This document shows positions 52,801 through 61,116 of a stretch of 64,000 bases of DNA, one piece after another. This DNA comes from Pseudomonadota bacterium (lineage in GTDB: Bacteria > Myxococcota_A > Polyangia > Haliangiales > Haliangiaceae). The DNA lies in NCBI GenBank assembly GCA_022360315.1, contig JAKSDA010000044.1, positions 38,707 through 102,706 on the forward strand, in the 5' to 3' direction. The position numbers and the translations under genes are program-made. Position 1 is the stretch's first letter; the number at the start of each line of letters is the position of its first letter. The notes beneath the pieces were generated by a model. The model saw nothing but the letters and a program-made list of their open reading frames with translations. It had not been told where the DNA came from and did no database searches.

Positions 52801-53797
52801 ATGCCTCGACAGCGTCCCCGAGTGCCTGTAATTCGGCCTGACGCCCGATGAAATCCAGCTTCCAGGCCGCGCGTGAGCGATGCTTGAACGCCGGCGATGG
52901 CGTGTCGGACCCGGTCGGCGCCAGGCGAGCCAGGACTTCGTCGCCCCCGGGTCGATCGGCGGGATCCCGGTGGAGAAGCTGCATACACAGCGCTTCGAGA
53001 TCCTCCGGCACGGCGACCGAGTCATTCACCTGGGATGGCGGCAGCGGATCACGACACTGTTTTTCGCTCAGCACATGCTCGACATTGCCCTCGAAAGGCC
53101 GAATTCCGATCAACGCCTCGTACAGCATGGCTCCCACTGCGTACCAGTCCGATGCCGGAGTGGCTGCACGTCCAGCAGCTTGTTCGGGCGCCATGTACGA
53201 GGGCGTGCCGATCACCCGGCCCCGGTCAAGTCCGCCACTGCGCCGCGACCGCTCTTCGTCGACCAACCCGAAATCGACCAAAACCACCCTGCCCTCGCTC
53301 ACGATCACATTGCGAGGCTTGATATCGCGGTGCACCATTCCGGCCCTGTGGAGCGCCCCGAGGCCCTCGGCGATCTGGTAGAGCCCGTCCCTGAGCCGGG
53401 CTTCATCGACTGTATGCGCGGACGGAGGCACCGGGCTGGACACGGAATTGCTCTTCTCGGTCCCGCAGAGAAGAACTGTGTCGCAGGTGACAGTGGCATC
53501 CGGCGAGAATCCCGTGCGGATGCCGCGCGTCCATTGGCGGCGGGTCACGTGGGACATGAAGTCCTTGCCATGGAGCAACTCCATGGAGAAGAACCACGTT
53601 CCGTCTTCCTCGAAAAGCTCGCCGAGCTGAACCAGATTGCGGTGCTCCAGGCCCTGAAGCAGGCGAAACTCTCTCTTAAACCGCAACAGAGCATCACCGC
53701 TAAGCCGCTGCAATGTCTTGATCGCCACCCGCGTGCCGAGCTCGCGATCGAACGCCTCGTACACCAGGCCAATGCCACCAACACCGATACAGTCCAA
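49868..53797 (-). CDS. Ser/Thr kinase - AAA ATPase - helical-repeat protein; true start uncertain
   Basis: A 1309-residue (or longer) regulator. The N-terminal kinase has IGVGGIGLVYEAFD (Gly loop), VAIKTLQ (Lys), MVHRDIKPRNVIV (HRD), LVDFGLVDEE (DFG) and GTPSYMAPEQAA. From about residue 320, FIGRQAELQALGDAVEA starts the ATPase with Walker A GRSGMGKSALIDQF and Walker B VIIAIDDMQWGD. The remaining 800 residues are Ala/Leu-rich helical repeats, as in LuxR/MalT-like and PknK-type regulators. The reading frame is open to 53941 and FDVLDCIGVGG shows that the kinase begins before TTG 53797, yet there is no ATG, GTG or TTG in those 48 codons. Confidence 0.85.
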   Translation of the reverse strand: MDCIGVGGIGLVYEAFDRELGTRVAIKTLQRLSGDALLRFKREFRLLQGLEHRNLVQLGELFEEDGTWFFSMELLHGKDFMSHVTRRQWTRGIRTGFSPDATVTCDTVLLCGTEKSNSVSSPVPPSAHTVDEARLRDGLYQIAEGLGALHRAGMVHRDIKPRNVIVSEGRVVLVDFGLVDEERSRRSGGLDRGRVIGTPSYMAPEQAAGRAATPASDWYAVGAMLYEALIGIRPFEGNVEHVLSEKQCRDPLPPSQVNDSVAVPEDLEALCMQLLHRDPADRPGGDEVLARLAPTGSDTPSPAFKHRSRAAWKLDFIGRQAELQALGDAVEACRPGHPMVAFVHGRSGMGKSALIDQFLRDAQVRAGIPALFGRCYECESIPYKALDGVVDDLYGYLTAPPGVTRFSDRGREATTAGDLSVLARLFPVLETIIGKPAEKARDTSSSPPHSPVSPGQGIRDPAELRCRAFAAFKALLCQLAQPGPVIIAIDDMQWGDMDSVALLSELISPPDAPALLLVVSYRSEESEHPLITSLRSTAAQTLAASRFVEVEVGRLPDPECRALIEAMWKGVAPSGDRHDEPAFDLVSEVVRECAGSPFFVGELMHYLASLPVGNSDDRQLRDITLDRVVAARYRQLDRAGRALLEVIAVAGRPVEQRLAVRAAGFEASLRPAGFSIIATLRSRHLVRTLGSGPSDAIEPYHDRIRHAVLAQLAASGEHALRDCYRRLADAVEAEGGADNAEMLADLYYGSGQLDRAADHAIRAARNAESALAFDRAARMYRLALATETASSELECSLTIRLGDALANAGLGVEAATEYLAAAAQASGSSARKGAGQIDLSLELKRRAAEHLLRSGRLDQGFDLLAEILAAVGLDMPSTHRRALASLLRNRARLRVRGLGYRPRETDAIAVHERQRADICWSAAIGLSLFDIARGADYATRHLLLALRQGDDDRIARALLVEACHLAAQGSKKLDRATRLIEAAVDKIEDSPNNSPRNPTEASDAARLEGMIMFSRATVDLHSGHWRRACGLLERAETIVREQCTGAWWELGTVVTHQAIALYHIGEWGTLRRRIGPAIRQAMERSDLYTAAGLACYEVYGHLAADDVGSARHVILRARQQWNPSSYHLQNYLHFTAQVSIDLYRNDPRSAWQRCVEEFPVQRRSLLTRVEILSVARSFFYARSALALAACSRNRRKALVGKAVRAAQRVGRRKLPWTAGQLLLVQAGAAACTGDRESAAHHLREAAEKLREADLLLFAESARWQWGRLTGGNSGREAVQRAERAMRDVGVVNPQAIADMLAPGFSTAES

Positions 53798-54197
53798 AAC
53801 GTCAAACCGGAGGCTCCCGCTGAATCCCCCCGTTGTCTGGTTCAGAACGATCGTTCTCTCCCGAGGTGCAAGGAGATCCCTCCCGGGATCAGGGTAATAC
53901 CTATCAGTATTATTATCATCTCCACAAGAGAATGAACCGCATTATTCTCATTCCACGCAGCCCGAACGAATCGAGATGCAGAGGACAGACGAGCCCGCAG
54001 CCTGGCCTCTCATCGTGGCAAAGGCAGGCGGGCTACGATGGTTCATATCAAGATGATACCTGGGAACCGCAGCCTGGCCTCTCATCGTGGCAAAGGCAGG
54101 CGAGCATCGCGATCGGCCGGGTATTCGGCAATGACGGCGAAGCGGCGTTCTTATCGAGTGGAGCGGCCGGGCGTTCGGCCATTCCGGCAGTCAATGT
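53798..54197. other. Intergenic region between two kinase genes
   Basis: About 400 bases. The left part continues the kinase reading frame to a TAA at 53942-53944. The right part has an exact 36-bp direct repeat (annotated separately). No other gene can be supported. Confidence 0.5.
53995..54102. repeat. 36-bp exact direct repeat
   Basis: The segments 53995-54030 and 54067-54102 are identical (CCGCAGCCTGGCCTCTCATC followed by 16 further identical bases). Their start points are 72 bases apart. They lie upstream of the large kinase gene, in its promoter direction. Confidence 0.9.
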
Positions 54198-55262
54198 TCA
54201 CTGAATCGGGCTTACCCGGGCGATACGACGGCCGCTGGTGGCCTGGCCGCGGATCGGGCCAGTCCGTTTGATGTCGTCGAGGATCGTGGTGAGCCCGGAC
54301 GCGACCGCTTCGGCAGAGAAGGTGCGCTCCTGGGGCTCTTTTTCCAGCATATCGCCGATGATACGAGTCAGGCGGACCGGACTATCGGGCCGAATGGCGG
54401 ACAACGGCGGCGGCGCTGTATGGACATGTTTGGCCAGAAGACGGGTCATTGAGAGGTCATCGAAGGGTACAAAGCCGGCGAGCAGCGTGAACGCGATAAT
54501 GCCGAGGGCATACACATCGATGAGGTGAGCCAGACCGCTCCTCACACTGGCCGTGACCACCTCGGGGGCGATATAACGCGGAGAGCCACAGATCACCGGA
54601 TCGCTGCCCGCATTGCTCTCGGTCAAAAATAGACCAAAATCGAGCAACACGACCCGATCTGCTGGAGCCAACATGATATTCGATGGCTTGAGGTCGCGAT
54701 GGACCAGCCCGGCGCGGTGCACTTCGGCCAGAGCGTTGGCGATACCGATCAGAATCTCCACCGCCTCTTCGATCGTGAACCGGCCGTCGGCAAAGCGCTG
54801 CACCATATGCTCGGCCAATGTCCGCCCGTACATCCGCTCCATCACGTAGTATCGGCTGTCGTCATATTTGCCCACAGCGTACACCGACGGCACTCCCCGG
54901 CCGCGAAGCGCGGCTAGCGCTTGAGCCTCCTGCATCAGCGGTTCAATTCCGATATGCGACCACGGCAGTTTGATCGCCACACTCCGGTTGAGCAGCCGAT
55001 CGTGGGCCTCGAACACCTGACCCATTCCCCCTCGTCCAAGAACACGGCGGATCTCGTACGTTTCATCCAACACCGCACCGAGTTGGAGCAGGCTTTTTGC
55101 TCTCCGAGTCGATTTGGGGCTCGGTTCGACAACCGTTGTCTCGCTGGACCCACCCGGCGGCTCGGATCCGTGCTGGCTGGAGAGAAAGCGTTGCGAAGAG
55201 TAAGTCAACGTAACCTCATTATGGGCGGGCAGGCATGGACCCAACCAACTCGTGTCCCCCAC
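54198..55262 (-). CDS. Ser/Thr protein kinase, PknB-like
   Basis: A 354-residue kinase with no membrane segment. An N-terminal low-complexity region (1-65) precedes the domain: VLGRGGMGQVFEAHD (Gly loop), SVAIKLPW (Lys), LVHRDLKPSNIM (HRD), VVLLDFGLFLTES (DFG) and GSPRYIAPEVVTA. All catalytic residues are present. The tail after about residue 320 is short. GTG 55262 is the only start without a long gap; the first 65 residues might be shorter if an internal codon is used. It lies upstream of, and in line with, the large kinase gene. Confidence 0.9.
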   Translation of the reverse strand: MGDTSWLGPCLPAHNEVTLTYSSQRFLSSQHGSEPPGGSSETTVVEPSPKSTRRAKSLLQLGAVLDETYEIRRVLGRGGMGQVFEAHDRLLNRSVAIKLPWSHIGIEPLMQEAQALAALRGRGVPSVYAVGKYDDSRYYVMERMYGRTLAEHMVQRFADGRFTIEEAVEILIGIANALAEVHRAGLVHRDLKPSNIMLAPADRVVLLDFGLFLTESNAGSDPVICGSPRYIAPEVVTASVRSGLAHLIDVYALGIIAFTLLAGFVPFDDLSMTRLLAKHVHTAPPPLSAIRPDSPVRLTRIIGDMLEKEPQERTFSAEAVASGLTTILDDIKRTGPIRGQATSGRRIARVSPIQ

Positions 55263-55604
55263 ACGGATGGGATGGGCCTTTCGCCACCAGCCGATTCAAT
55301 TTATGTCCCCCCTTGGGACGATAACTAAGTTAGCTGACTCGAGCGTGAATTAAAATACCAGAATTACGCGCGAACGCTCGGCCACCTTGACCGCCTCACC
55401 GCCTTTATTCGCTTGAACTCGCCGGAATCAATAAAAATATCTGCAAGTCCTGACAGTGAAGCGGGACCTGGCCTGGCGCATAGATGACCGGCCAATGCCC
55501 GGGCGGGATAGTCCGGCGATGTCGGGCCATCGTGTCGCGTGCGGACTTGCTCGCCTTGCTGGCGGCAACCTCGGGGCGCCCTCTGATGCTATAGTCTGGC
55601 TGCT
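55263..55604. other. Intergenic region between divergent kinase and FHA genes
   Basis: About 340 bases, AT-rich in its left half. TATAGT at 55590-55595 is a good -10 box directly before the FHA gene start at 55605, with no clear -35 box. I see no gene. Confidence 0.45.
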
Positions 55605-56810
55605 TTGAGTTTTCTCAAGCGCCTGTTTTCGGCCGACTACCGCGCTGCGGTGAGCGCTGAGGCCGCTGGGCAGCTCGATCAGGCGGCGGAGCGTTATGTG
55701 CTGGCCGGCGAGCACGCCGAGGCGGCCCGGGTGCATTTGGCCCGGGCCGAGCGGGCCGAGAGTCGAGTTGCCGAAATTGCCGCACTGCGCGATGCACTGC
55801 ACTGGGCGGGCAACGACGCCGAGCTCAGGCAGAGCATCCAGGGAAAACTCGGACGTGCATTGCTGGCCCGTCTGCGCGCCGAAGGTGTGGCCACCCAGCG
55901 CGACAAGGACAGAGTTCGCGAGTCTGCCCAGTTGCTGCTGGCAGGTGGAGATTTTCAGTCCGCTGGCGAGGCGTTCGAGTCGATCGACGATACTCAGAGT
56001 GCCGCCGCGGCCTACAGTGAGGGCGGTTTGGTCGACCGCATGGAGGCCGTGCTGGGCAAAGACGAGGAGCGCATCGGCAAAGAGCGCGCATTACGCGAAA
56101 GTTATGCCGATTACCAGATGCACTTGCGCATTGGCGAGCGCGACAAGGCAGTCGCCGAGCTGCGAAAATGCGTCGAGTTCGCCGAGCAAAAGGGCGAATA
56201 CCGCCGCTTGCTCGACCAGCTCGAATCTCGGCTCATCACCGCCGGTGTGGTTGCCGTGGGCCGGCGACAGGGCGCCCGGGTGAGCGTATTTGCCGGAGAC
56301 ACCGCGGTTTTGGGCCGCGACCCCCTGTGCGAGTTGCCGCTCCGCTCAACCGGCGTGAGCCGCCGGCACGCTGAAATTACCGTGGCCAAAAAGGACACTA
56401 AACCGCGTTTTCACCTGGTCGACACCGGGTCCAAAAACGGCACCACCATCGCCGGCATGCCGCTGGCCGGGGCCATCCCCATGGTCGAGAGTGGCCAGTT
56501 CTCTCTCGGCGATCACTGCGCAATCGAATATGCAGTGAGCGGCGAGCCGGCCCAGCTGAGCTTGCATGTGGTCGAGGGGATGGATCGGGACCGCTGGCTG
56601 ATCGCGGGCGGGATGGGCGAGCGGCTCGACCTGAGCGAGGTATTCGGCGTGCCCTTGGCCATCGAGTTCCGCCGGGGCCGTCCGCATCTGTGGTGCAGCG
56701 TGGACGGGGTCGACATGCGGCTCGACGGCGAGAGCGTCGCCCACGGCGCGGTTCAGCTTATTCACGGCGATCAGCTGGTGATCGCCGGCGTGGAACTGGA
56801 GGTCTCGTGA
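55605..56810 (+). CDS. FHA domain protein with N-terminal helical repeats
   Basis: A 401-residue protein. Residues 1-205 are TPR-like helices (EAAGQLDQAAERYVLAGEHAEAARVHLARA). The FHA fold at about 215-305 has VLGRDPLCELPLRSTGVSRRHAEI with the Arg and Ser-Arg-Arg-His contacts, then DTGSKNGTTIAG, the phosphothreonine-binding signature. A third beta-rich part follows (DRWLIAGGMGERLDLSEVFG). TTG 55605 starts the frame; a -10 box stands 9 bases before it. The stop overlaps the GTG of the next kinase gene (GTGA), so the FHA protein is likely the phospho-partner of that kinase. Confidence 0.88.
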   Translation: MSFLKRLFSADYRAAVSAEAAGQLDQAAERYVLAGEHAEAARVHLARAERAESRVAEIAALRDALHWAGNDAELRQSIQGKLGRALLARLRAEGVATQRDKDRVRESAQLLLAGGDFQSAGEAFESIDDTQSAAAAYSEGGLVDRMEAVLGKDEERIGKERALRESYADYQMHLRIGERDKAVAELRKCVEFAEQKGEYRRLLDQLESRLITAGVVAVGRRQGARVSVFAGDTAVLGRDPLCELPLRSTGVSRRHAEITVAKKDTKPRFHLVDTGSKNGTTIAGMPLAGAIPMVESGQFSLGDHCAIEYAVSGEPAQLSLHVVEGMDRDRWLIAGGMGERLDLSEVFGVPLAIEFRRGRPHLWCSVDGVDMRLDGESVAHGAVQLIHGDQLVIAGVELEVS

Positions 56811-58294
56811 GCTCGTTGTGGCGGCGACTCGGCGAGCTGCTTCGCGGCAGGCCGAAAACCCAGCTATTACCGTCGCCCGAGTCGGCGGTTGTGGCACCGC
56901 CGGTGCATCTGCGTCCAGAAGAGGAAACCTGGCTCGAGGGACTTATCCGGGATGTGGGCAACGGCGAGCGGTTGCAGGCGCTTGGCGACGACAGTTTTTG
57001 GCGGCGCATCGAGACCTTGTGGCAGCGCGGCCACGAGCGCCTGGCCATCGAGTGGCTGGGCAAGTTTCTCGCCGCGCCGGGCACACCGGACGACAAGGCC
57101 ATTGCCCTGCGGGTGCGTCTGGTCGAGTATTGCGACAAACGCGGCGACCTGGCCATGGCCGTGCCGCACCTCGACGCCCTGACCGGCGTCGACGCCCACG
57201 CCACGCGGGCGAATTATCTTCTCGCCGAGCACTACCGTCGGCAGGGCGACGAGGTGCGGGCGTTGCGCCACTACGAAGCGGTACTGGCCCGCGACATGGA
57301 TTATCCCAACGTGCGCGGCCGGGTAGAACGGCTGCGCTGGGCGCGCGGCCGGAGCATGCCCGGCGCCCTGGGCCAGACCATTGCAGGTGGCGATGCTCTC
57401 GGCGTGACCAGCGGGGTGCGTTATCGACTGATCCGCGAACTGGGTCGCGGTGCCACAGGTGTGGTTTACCTGGCCCGCGACACCGAACTCGTCCGCGATG
57501 TCGCGGTCAAGCTTCTCCACCCCCATCTATCCACGGCCAAGCGTGCCCCAGCCTGCGCCCTGTTTTTCAAAGAAGCCCGAATTTCGGCTTCGTTGCGACA
57601 TCCCAACATCATTGCGGTACTGGACATGGACGAGCAGGCGCGGCGCATCGTGATGGAGCTGGCCTCGGGTGGCACGTTGCGGACGGTTCTTCGCGAGCGC
57701 GGGCCGCGGCCGCTGCGCCGGGCGCTGGAGCGCCACGCGCAGATCTTGTCGGCGCTGGCGGCGGCTCATCGTCGCGGCATCGTGCATCGCGATCTCAAGC
57801 CGGGCAATTTGATGTTTCGTCGCGATCCGGACGAGCCGGGGGCGGAGATCGTATTGGGGGATTTTGGCGTAGCGCATTTACCCAATGCCGAGGGAGCGAC
57901 GGGGGCTGCCGCAGCTGCGGACAAAAAGCCGGCTGAGGCCATGGGTACTCTGGCCTATATGTCACCGGAGCAGCGTCGAGGAGCGCGGGCCGATCCACGC
58001 ATTGATCTGTATGCATCGGCTGTGGTGCTCTATGAGATGCTGGTCGGCCGCTATCCCTGGCCGCGCGATGTACTCCTGTCCGGCGCGCGGACGCGGGGCG
58101 ATTTTGCTTTGCCCGGCGACGTGACCCGAACAGCCGACGGCGACCTGGTCTCGCTTCTGAAGGCTCATCTCGACCGTGTGGGCGACCCCGACCCCGAGGG
58201 CCGGCCAGACACCATCTCAGCCTTGCACGAGGCCCGGCAACTGCGTGACATAGCCCTGGCCGACATCCGTTGCCACGAAGTCACGGCAGGATAA
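56807..58294 (+). CDS. Ser/Thr protein kinase with N-terminal TPR-like region
   Basis: A 495-residue kinase. Residues 35-195 are helical, TPR-like (WLGKFLAAPGTPDDKAIALR, YRRQGDEVRALRHYEAVLAR). The kinase domain follows: IRELGRGATGVVYLARD, VAVKLLHP, IVHRDLKPGNLMF, IVLGDFGVAHLPN (DFG) and GTLAYMSPEQ. No membrane anchor is seen. GTG 56807 overlaps the FHA stop, and GGAGG lies 4 bases before it, so the pair is co-translated. Confidence 0.92.
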   Translation: MSSLWRRLGELLRGRPKTQLLPSPESAVVAPPVHLRPEEETWLEGLIRDVGNGERLQALGDDSFWRRIETLWQRGHERLAIEWLGKFLAAPGTPDDKAIALRVRLVEYCDKRGDLAMAVPHLDALTGVDAHATRANYLLAEHYRRQGDEVRALRHYEAVLARDMDYPNVRGRVERLRWARGRSMPGALGQTIAGGDALGVTSGVRYRLIRELGRGATGVVYLARDTELVRDVAVKLLHPHLSTAKRAPACALFFKEARISASLRHPNIIAVLDMDEQARRIVMELASGGTLRTVLRERGPRPLRRALERHAQILSALAAAHRRGIVHRDLKPGNLMFRRDPDEPGAEIVLGDFGVAHLPNAEGATGAAAAADKKPAEAMGTLAYMSPEQRRGARADPRIDLYASAVVLYEMLVGRYPWPRDVLLSGARTRGDFALPGDVTRTADGDLVSLLKAHLDRVGDPDPEGRPDTISALHEARQLRDIALADIRCHEVTAG

Positions 58295-58325
58295 CGAGAT
58301 CGCAGGGACGCGCGCTGTGCTGTGT

Positions 58326-58525
58326 CATCTGCTGCACAACGCCCGGCAAGCGATACGTGAGCGCGAAACGAGGAACTGTGGCGATCACCTCGCCTGCAAA
58401 CCGAAAGCGACGTGATGATTCAGAGCCAGGATACCGGCGTCGGCATTGCGCCCATGCGATATGCCGCACCGTTCATCCAGGGATTTACCAAAAGACCGAA
58501 TAGCCACGGCCTGGGTTTCACATCA
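58326..58525 (+). pseudogene. Remnant of a histidine kinase HATPase domain
   Basis: The first frame reads HLLHNARQAIRERETRNCGD, an N box, and stops at TGA near 58410. The next frame continues SQDTGVGIAPMRYAAPFIQG, a G1 box, then FTKRPNSHGLGF where family members have F-T-x-K-x-x-G-H-G-F-G-L. The order matches an HATPase domain but the reading frame is broken and the upstream sensor part and C-terminus are missing. It lies right after the kinase gene and shows no start of its own. Confidence 0.6.
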
Positions 58526-58763
58526 GCACCAACGCAACAAGCTCCTGCACTCTCAAACTCACTATCTGGCATCAGCCGACGCTGTATCAAAAGCACTGTT
58601 CGCTCACCTGGTGACCCCGCACAGTCTCCATGTAGGGGAAGGGCATACTTCGGTGCCAAGTTGAAAAGCTTACACCGTCCCTATGAAGGAACAGATCTCT
58701 CACGCTGCGGTGTTGCAATCCTCGGCTAGCGGGATCGCGCCAATGCAACCAACAAGGAACCCA

Positions 58764-59945
58764 ATGAAGAACTACAAGCCATCCACGCGTGTGGCATCGG
58801 CCGCTGCACCCCTCACGATCGTCCTCGCTGTCGGATTCGTCCACCCAGCCTGCATTGACAATGGCGAGCCGGAACCGACCGTCCACCCACCCGACTACCC
58901 GAGTATCCTCGACGATGTGCTTGGCGACGACAAGACCGCCGCCGCCCTCCGCGTAACCACAAAAGCGTACGAGTTTCGTACCACCAGAGGGCTCGCGGAC
59001 TGGGAACCGGCGACGCCGCTCGAGGAGCGGCACCTCTTTCGCATCGCCAGCTGCACAAAGCCGTTTATCGCCACACTCGTGGCGATTCTGCACTTTCAAG
59101 GACGCCTCGACCTCGACGACCTCATCGCCGACCACCTCCCGAATTCGATCGTCGAGGGCATCGAACACGGAACACAGATCACCATCAGACACCTTCTCAA
59201 TCACAACAGCGGGATCTTCGACTATAGCGACAACGACGCGTGGTGGGCAGCCGCGCTGGCCGACCCGCTGAGGATTTGGAGTGACGACGATGTGCTGCCC
59301 TATGCCCTTGGTCAGCCAAGCACTGGGTTCGGTACATTCGACTATTCCAATACGAATTATCTCCTCGTCGGTATCATTCTCAATCGCGTCCTCGGACACC
59401 ATCACGCACAAGCGCTCAGAGACGAAATCCTCATCCCACTAGGCCTGGAGGCAACGTTCTACGAACACCAAGACACCTATGACGAAACTCGATTGACCCA
59501 GGGTCACTTCGATCTGATGGGAGACGGAGATGCGGAAGACTATGGCGAGCTTCACGTTGGCACAGGCCTCACCGATGGCGGTCTACTCTCGACCGTCGAC
59601 GACATGAGTCAGTTCATCCGCTCCCTGGCAGCCGCGGACAGCGTGCCACGGGGCATCGACAAACAGGCGTTCTTGCGCGAGATGAAACCGTCAGAGGATG
59701 CCTACGGCCTTGGGCTCGCCGTCTACGACTTCGGCTATGGTACGCTCTACGGCCACGATGGAGGTACCCCCGGCTACGGCTCCATCATGCTCCACTTCGC
59801 TGACCACGATGTAACCATCGCGTTGACGCTGAGCGGGTTCGATGGCCATCCCGACGCGCTGCCAGACATCCCCGCACTGTATGAGCGGCTCGTTGTCGCC
59901 ACATTCGAGGCACTGAAAATCCCCCCACGTCGGAGCCAAACCTGA
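58764..59945 (+). CDS. Serine hydrolase, class C beta-lactamase/D-Ala-D-Ala carboxypeptidase family
   Basis: A 393-residue secreted protein. The N-terminus has a hydrophobic signal-like segment ending VGFVHPAC (C30), a poor lipobox. Catalytic motifs: RIASCTKPF (SxxK, S96 and K99), FDYSNTNYLLVG (YxN, Y194 and N196) and LYGHDGGTPGYG (HxG). The fold also has ITIRHLLNHNSGIFDYSD. It may act on peptidoglycan peptides or esters. ATG 58764 is preceded by AAGGA 5 bases upstream; the frame upstream of it has no ribosome site. Confidence 0.9.
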   Translation: MKNYKPSTRVASAAAPLTIVLAVGFVHPACIDNGEPEPTVHPPDYPSILDDVLGDDKTAAALRVTTKAYEFRTTRGLADWEPATPLEERHLFRIASCTKPFIATLVAILHFQGRLDLDDLIADHLPNSIVEGIEHGTQITIRHLLNHNSGIFDYSDNDAWWAAALADPLRIWSDDDVLPYALGQPSTGFGTFDYSNTNYLLVGIILNRVLGHHHAQALRDEILIPLGLEATFYEHQDTYDETRLTQGHFDLMGDGDAEDYGELHVGTGLTDGGLLSTVDDMSQFIRSLAAADSVPRGIDKQAFLREMKPSEDAYGLGLAVYDFGYGTLYGHDGGTPGYGSIMLHFADHDVTIALTLSGFDGHPDALPDIPALYERLVVATFEALKIPPRRSQT

Positions 59946-60047
59946 GCGCAATACGCTCAGCTAGTTGCACCTGTGATCCGCGGGGGACCTCTCGGCGACA
60001 TTGCCTACCAATATCGCGCATTGCTGGCCAAGCAGAAACGGGCACTA

Positions 60048-60102
60048 AGAGCCGGTCCAAAAACCTGAGTAGTAGGGTTGAACTTAGAGCCGGTCCAAAA
60101 AC
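60048..60102. repeat. Direct repeats resembling insertion-sequence ends
   Basis: AGAGCCGGTCCAAAAAC occurs twice, at 60048-60064 and 60086-60102, in the same orientation. The motif is reminiscent of transposon terminal sequences, but no transposase is near and the copies are not inverted. Confidence 0.5.
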
Positions 60103-60222
60103 TCTCCGCATCGCCAGAACGGCGATCCATCACCGCCAGCGGGCGTGCTCGTCGGTCAAATACACCTTTAGCAATACGCTTGGCGTCACAACACCAGACA
60201 GCGAACACAGCGGCAGAACCGG

Positions 60223-61059
60223 TCACAGCCCGTAGAGTTGGTTGAGGGCAACAATATCACTGCTCGTCCATTGCCCGGTGCTGTGCCGGTGGTAGCACGC
60301 GTTCATGACCGAACCGTCGCGGACAGCGCCGGTCGGGGTGTTCGGGATATGGACAGCGCCAACGTCCCTGGGCCCCTCATCGCCGCCCTCTCCACAGCTG
60401 ATGGAACGATTGAAGTAGTCCGTGTGACGCAACCCGATACAGTGCCCCAATTCGTGGGTGATCAAGTGGGTGGTCGCGGCGGTTCCATAACGGGTAACGT
60501 CGCGGCCGATTATGAAGTTACCAAAGGGGTAGCCATGTGATGGGAAACCAGCCCGCCCACCAGAGCCGGCCCCGACCATCCCAACGATATACGCGTCACA
60601 ACCATCACCGGCGCTGCGCTTGCGGATCCACCTCATCTCGAAGATGAGATTTTCTCTATTGTAGTTTGCAATCGCGTTGTTCAGACCTCGTTTCAGGGTC
60701 TTAGACTTGCGGAACGCCTCAGCCTCGATACAGATTGTCCGGACCGACGAGGCGACTAGATTCGTCGTCCGGTACTGCTTGAATTGGTCCTCTTTGCCTC
60801 TCTGCCGGTCGTTTCCTTCCCATATCCCGACCATCTCGCGAGAAGCCTGCAGGCTCACTTCGGCATCTCCGCCCACGACGACGGTTCCGTCGTGGACAGC
60901 GATCTCACTGTCCGGATACCCTGCCAGGCGAAGATTGTCGACAATCTCCTGGGCAGCCTCGTCATCGAAGTCCTCGACGCAGGCGCTCGCGAGCAAGCTC
61001 CCAAAGACGAGCGTAAGACAGGCTGGTTTGGAAGCTGAGTTGACGATATTCATGAACAT
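60223..61059 (-). CDS. Secreted M57-type (HEIGH) zinc metalloprotease
   Basis: A 278-residue protein. The signal peptide (CLTLVFGSLLASAC) ends in a lipobox-like LASAC. The active site is LITHELGHCIGLRHTDYF (HExxHxxGxxH), with GYPFGNFIIGRD upstream and a Met-turn-like VMNACYH downstream. This dual-action HEIGH metallopeptidase type is common in myxobacteria and relatives. AAGGA lies before ATG 61059. It is 57 bases downstream of a secreted serine protease gene on the same strand, and may be co-expressed with it. Confidence 0.88.
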   Translation of the reverse strand: MFMNIVNSASKPACLTLVFGSLLASACVEDFDDEAAQEIVDNLRLAGYPDSEIAVHDGTVVVGGDAEVSLQASREMVGIWEGNDRQRGKEDQFKQYRTTNLVASSVRTICIEAEAFRKSKTLKRGLNNAIANYNRENLIFEMRWIRKRSAGDGCDAYIVGMVGAGSGGRAGFPSHGYPFGNFIIGRDVTRYGTAATTHLITHELGHCIGLRHTDYFNRSISCGEGGDEGPRDVGAVHIPNTPTGAVRDGSVMNACYHRHSTGQWTSSDIVALNQLYGL

Positions 61060-61116
61060 ATTCGTGGTTTCCTTTCTTGCATGGTACCTCGGACGCGTCT
61101 CAGCATTGGGCGCTCA

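Noticed and set aside
53995..54102. CRISPR array at the 36-bp repeat
   Set aside because: The unit length is in range, but only two copies exist, the sequence has no palindromic repeat structure, and no cas gene is near.
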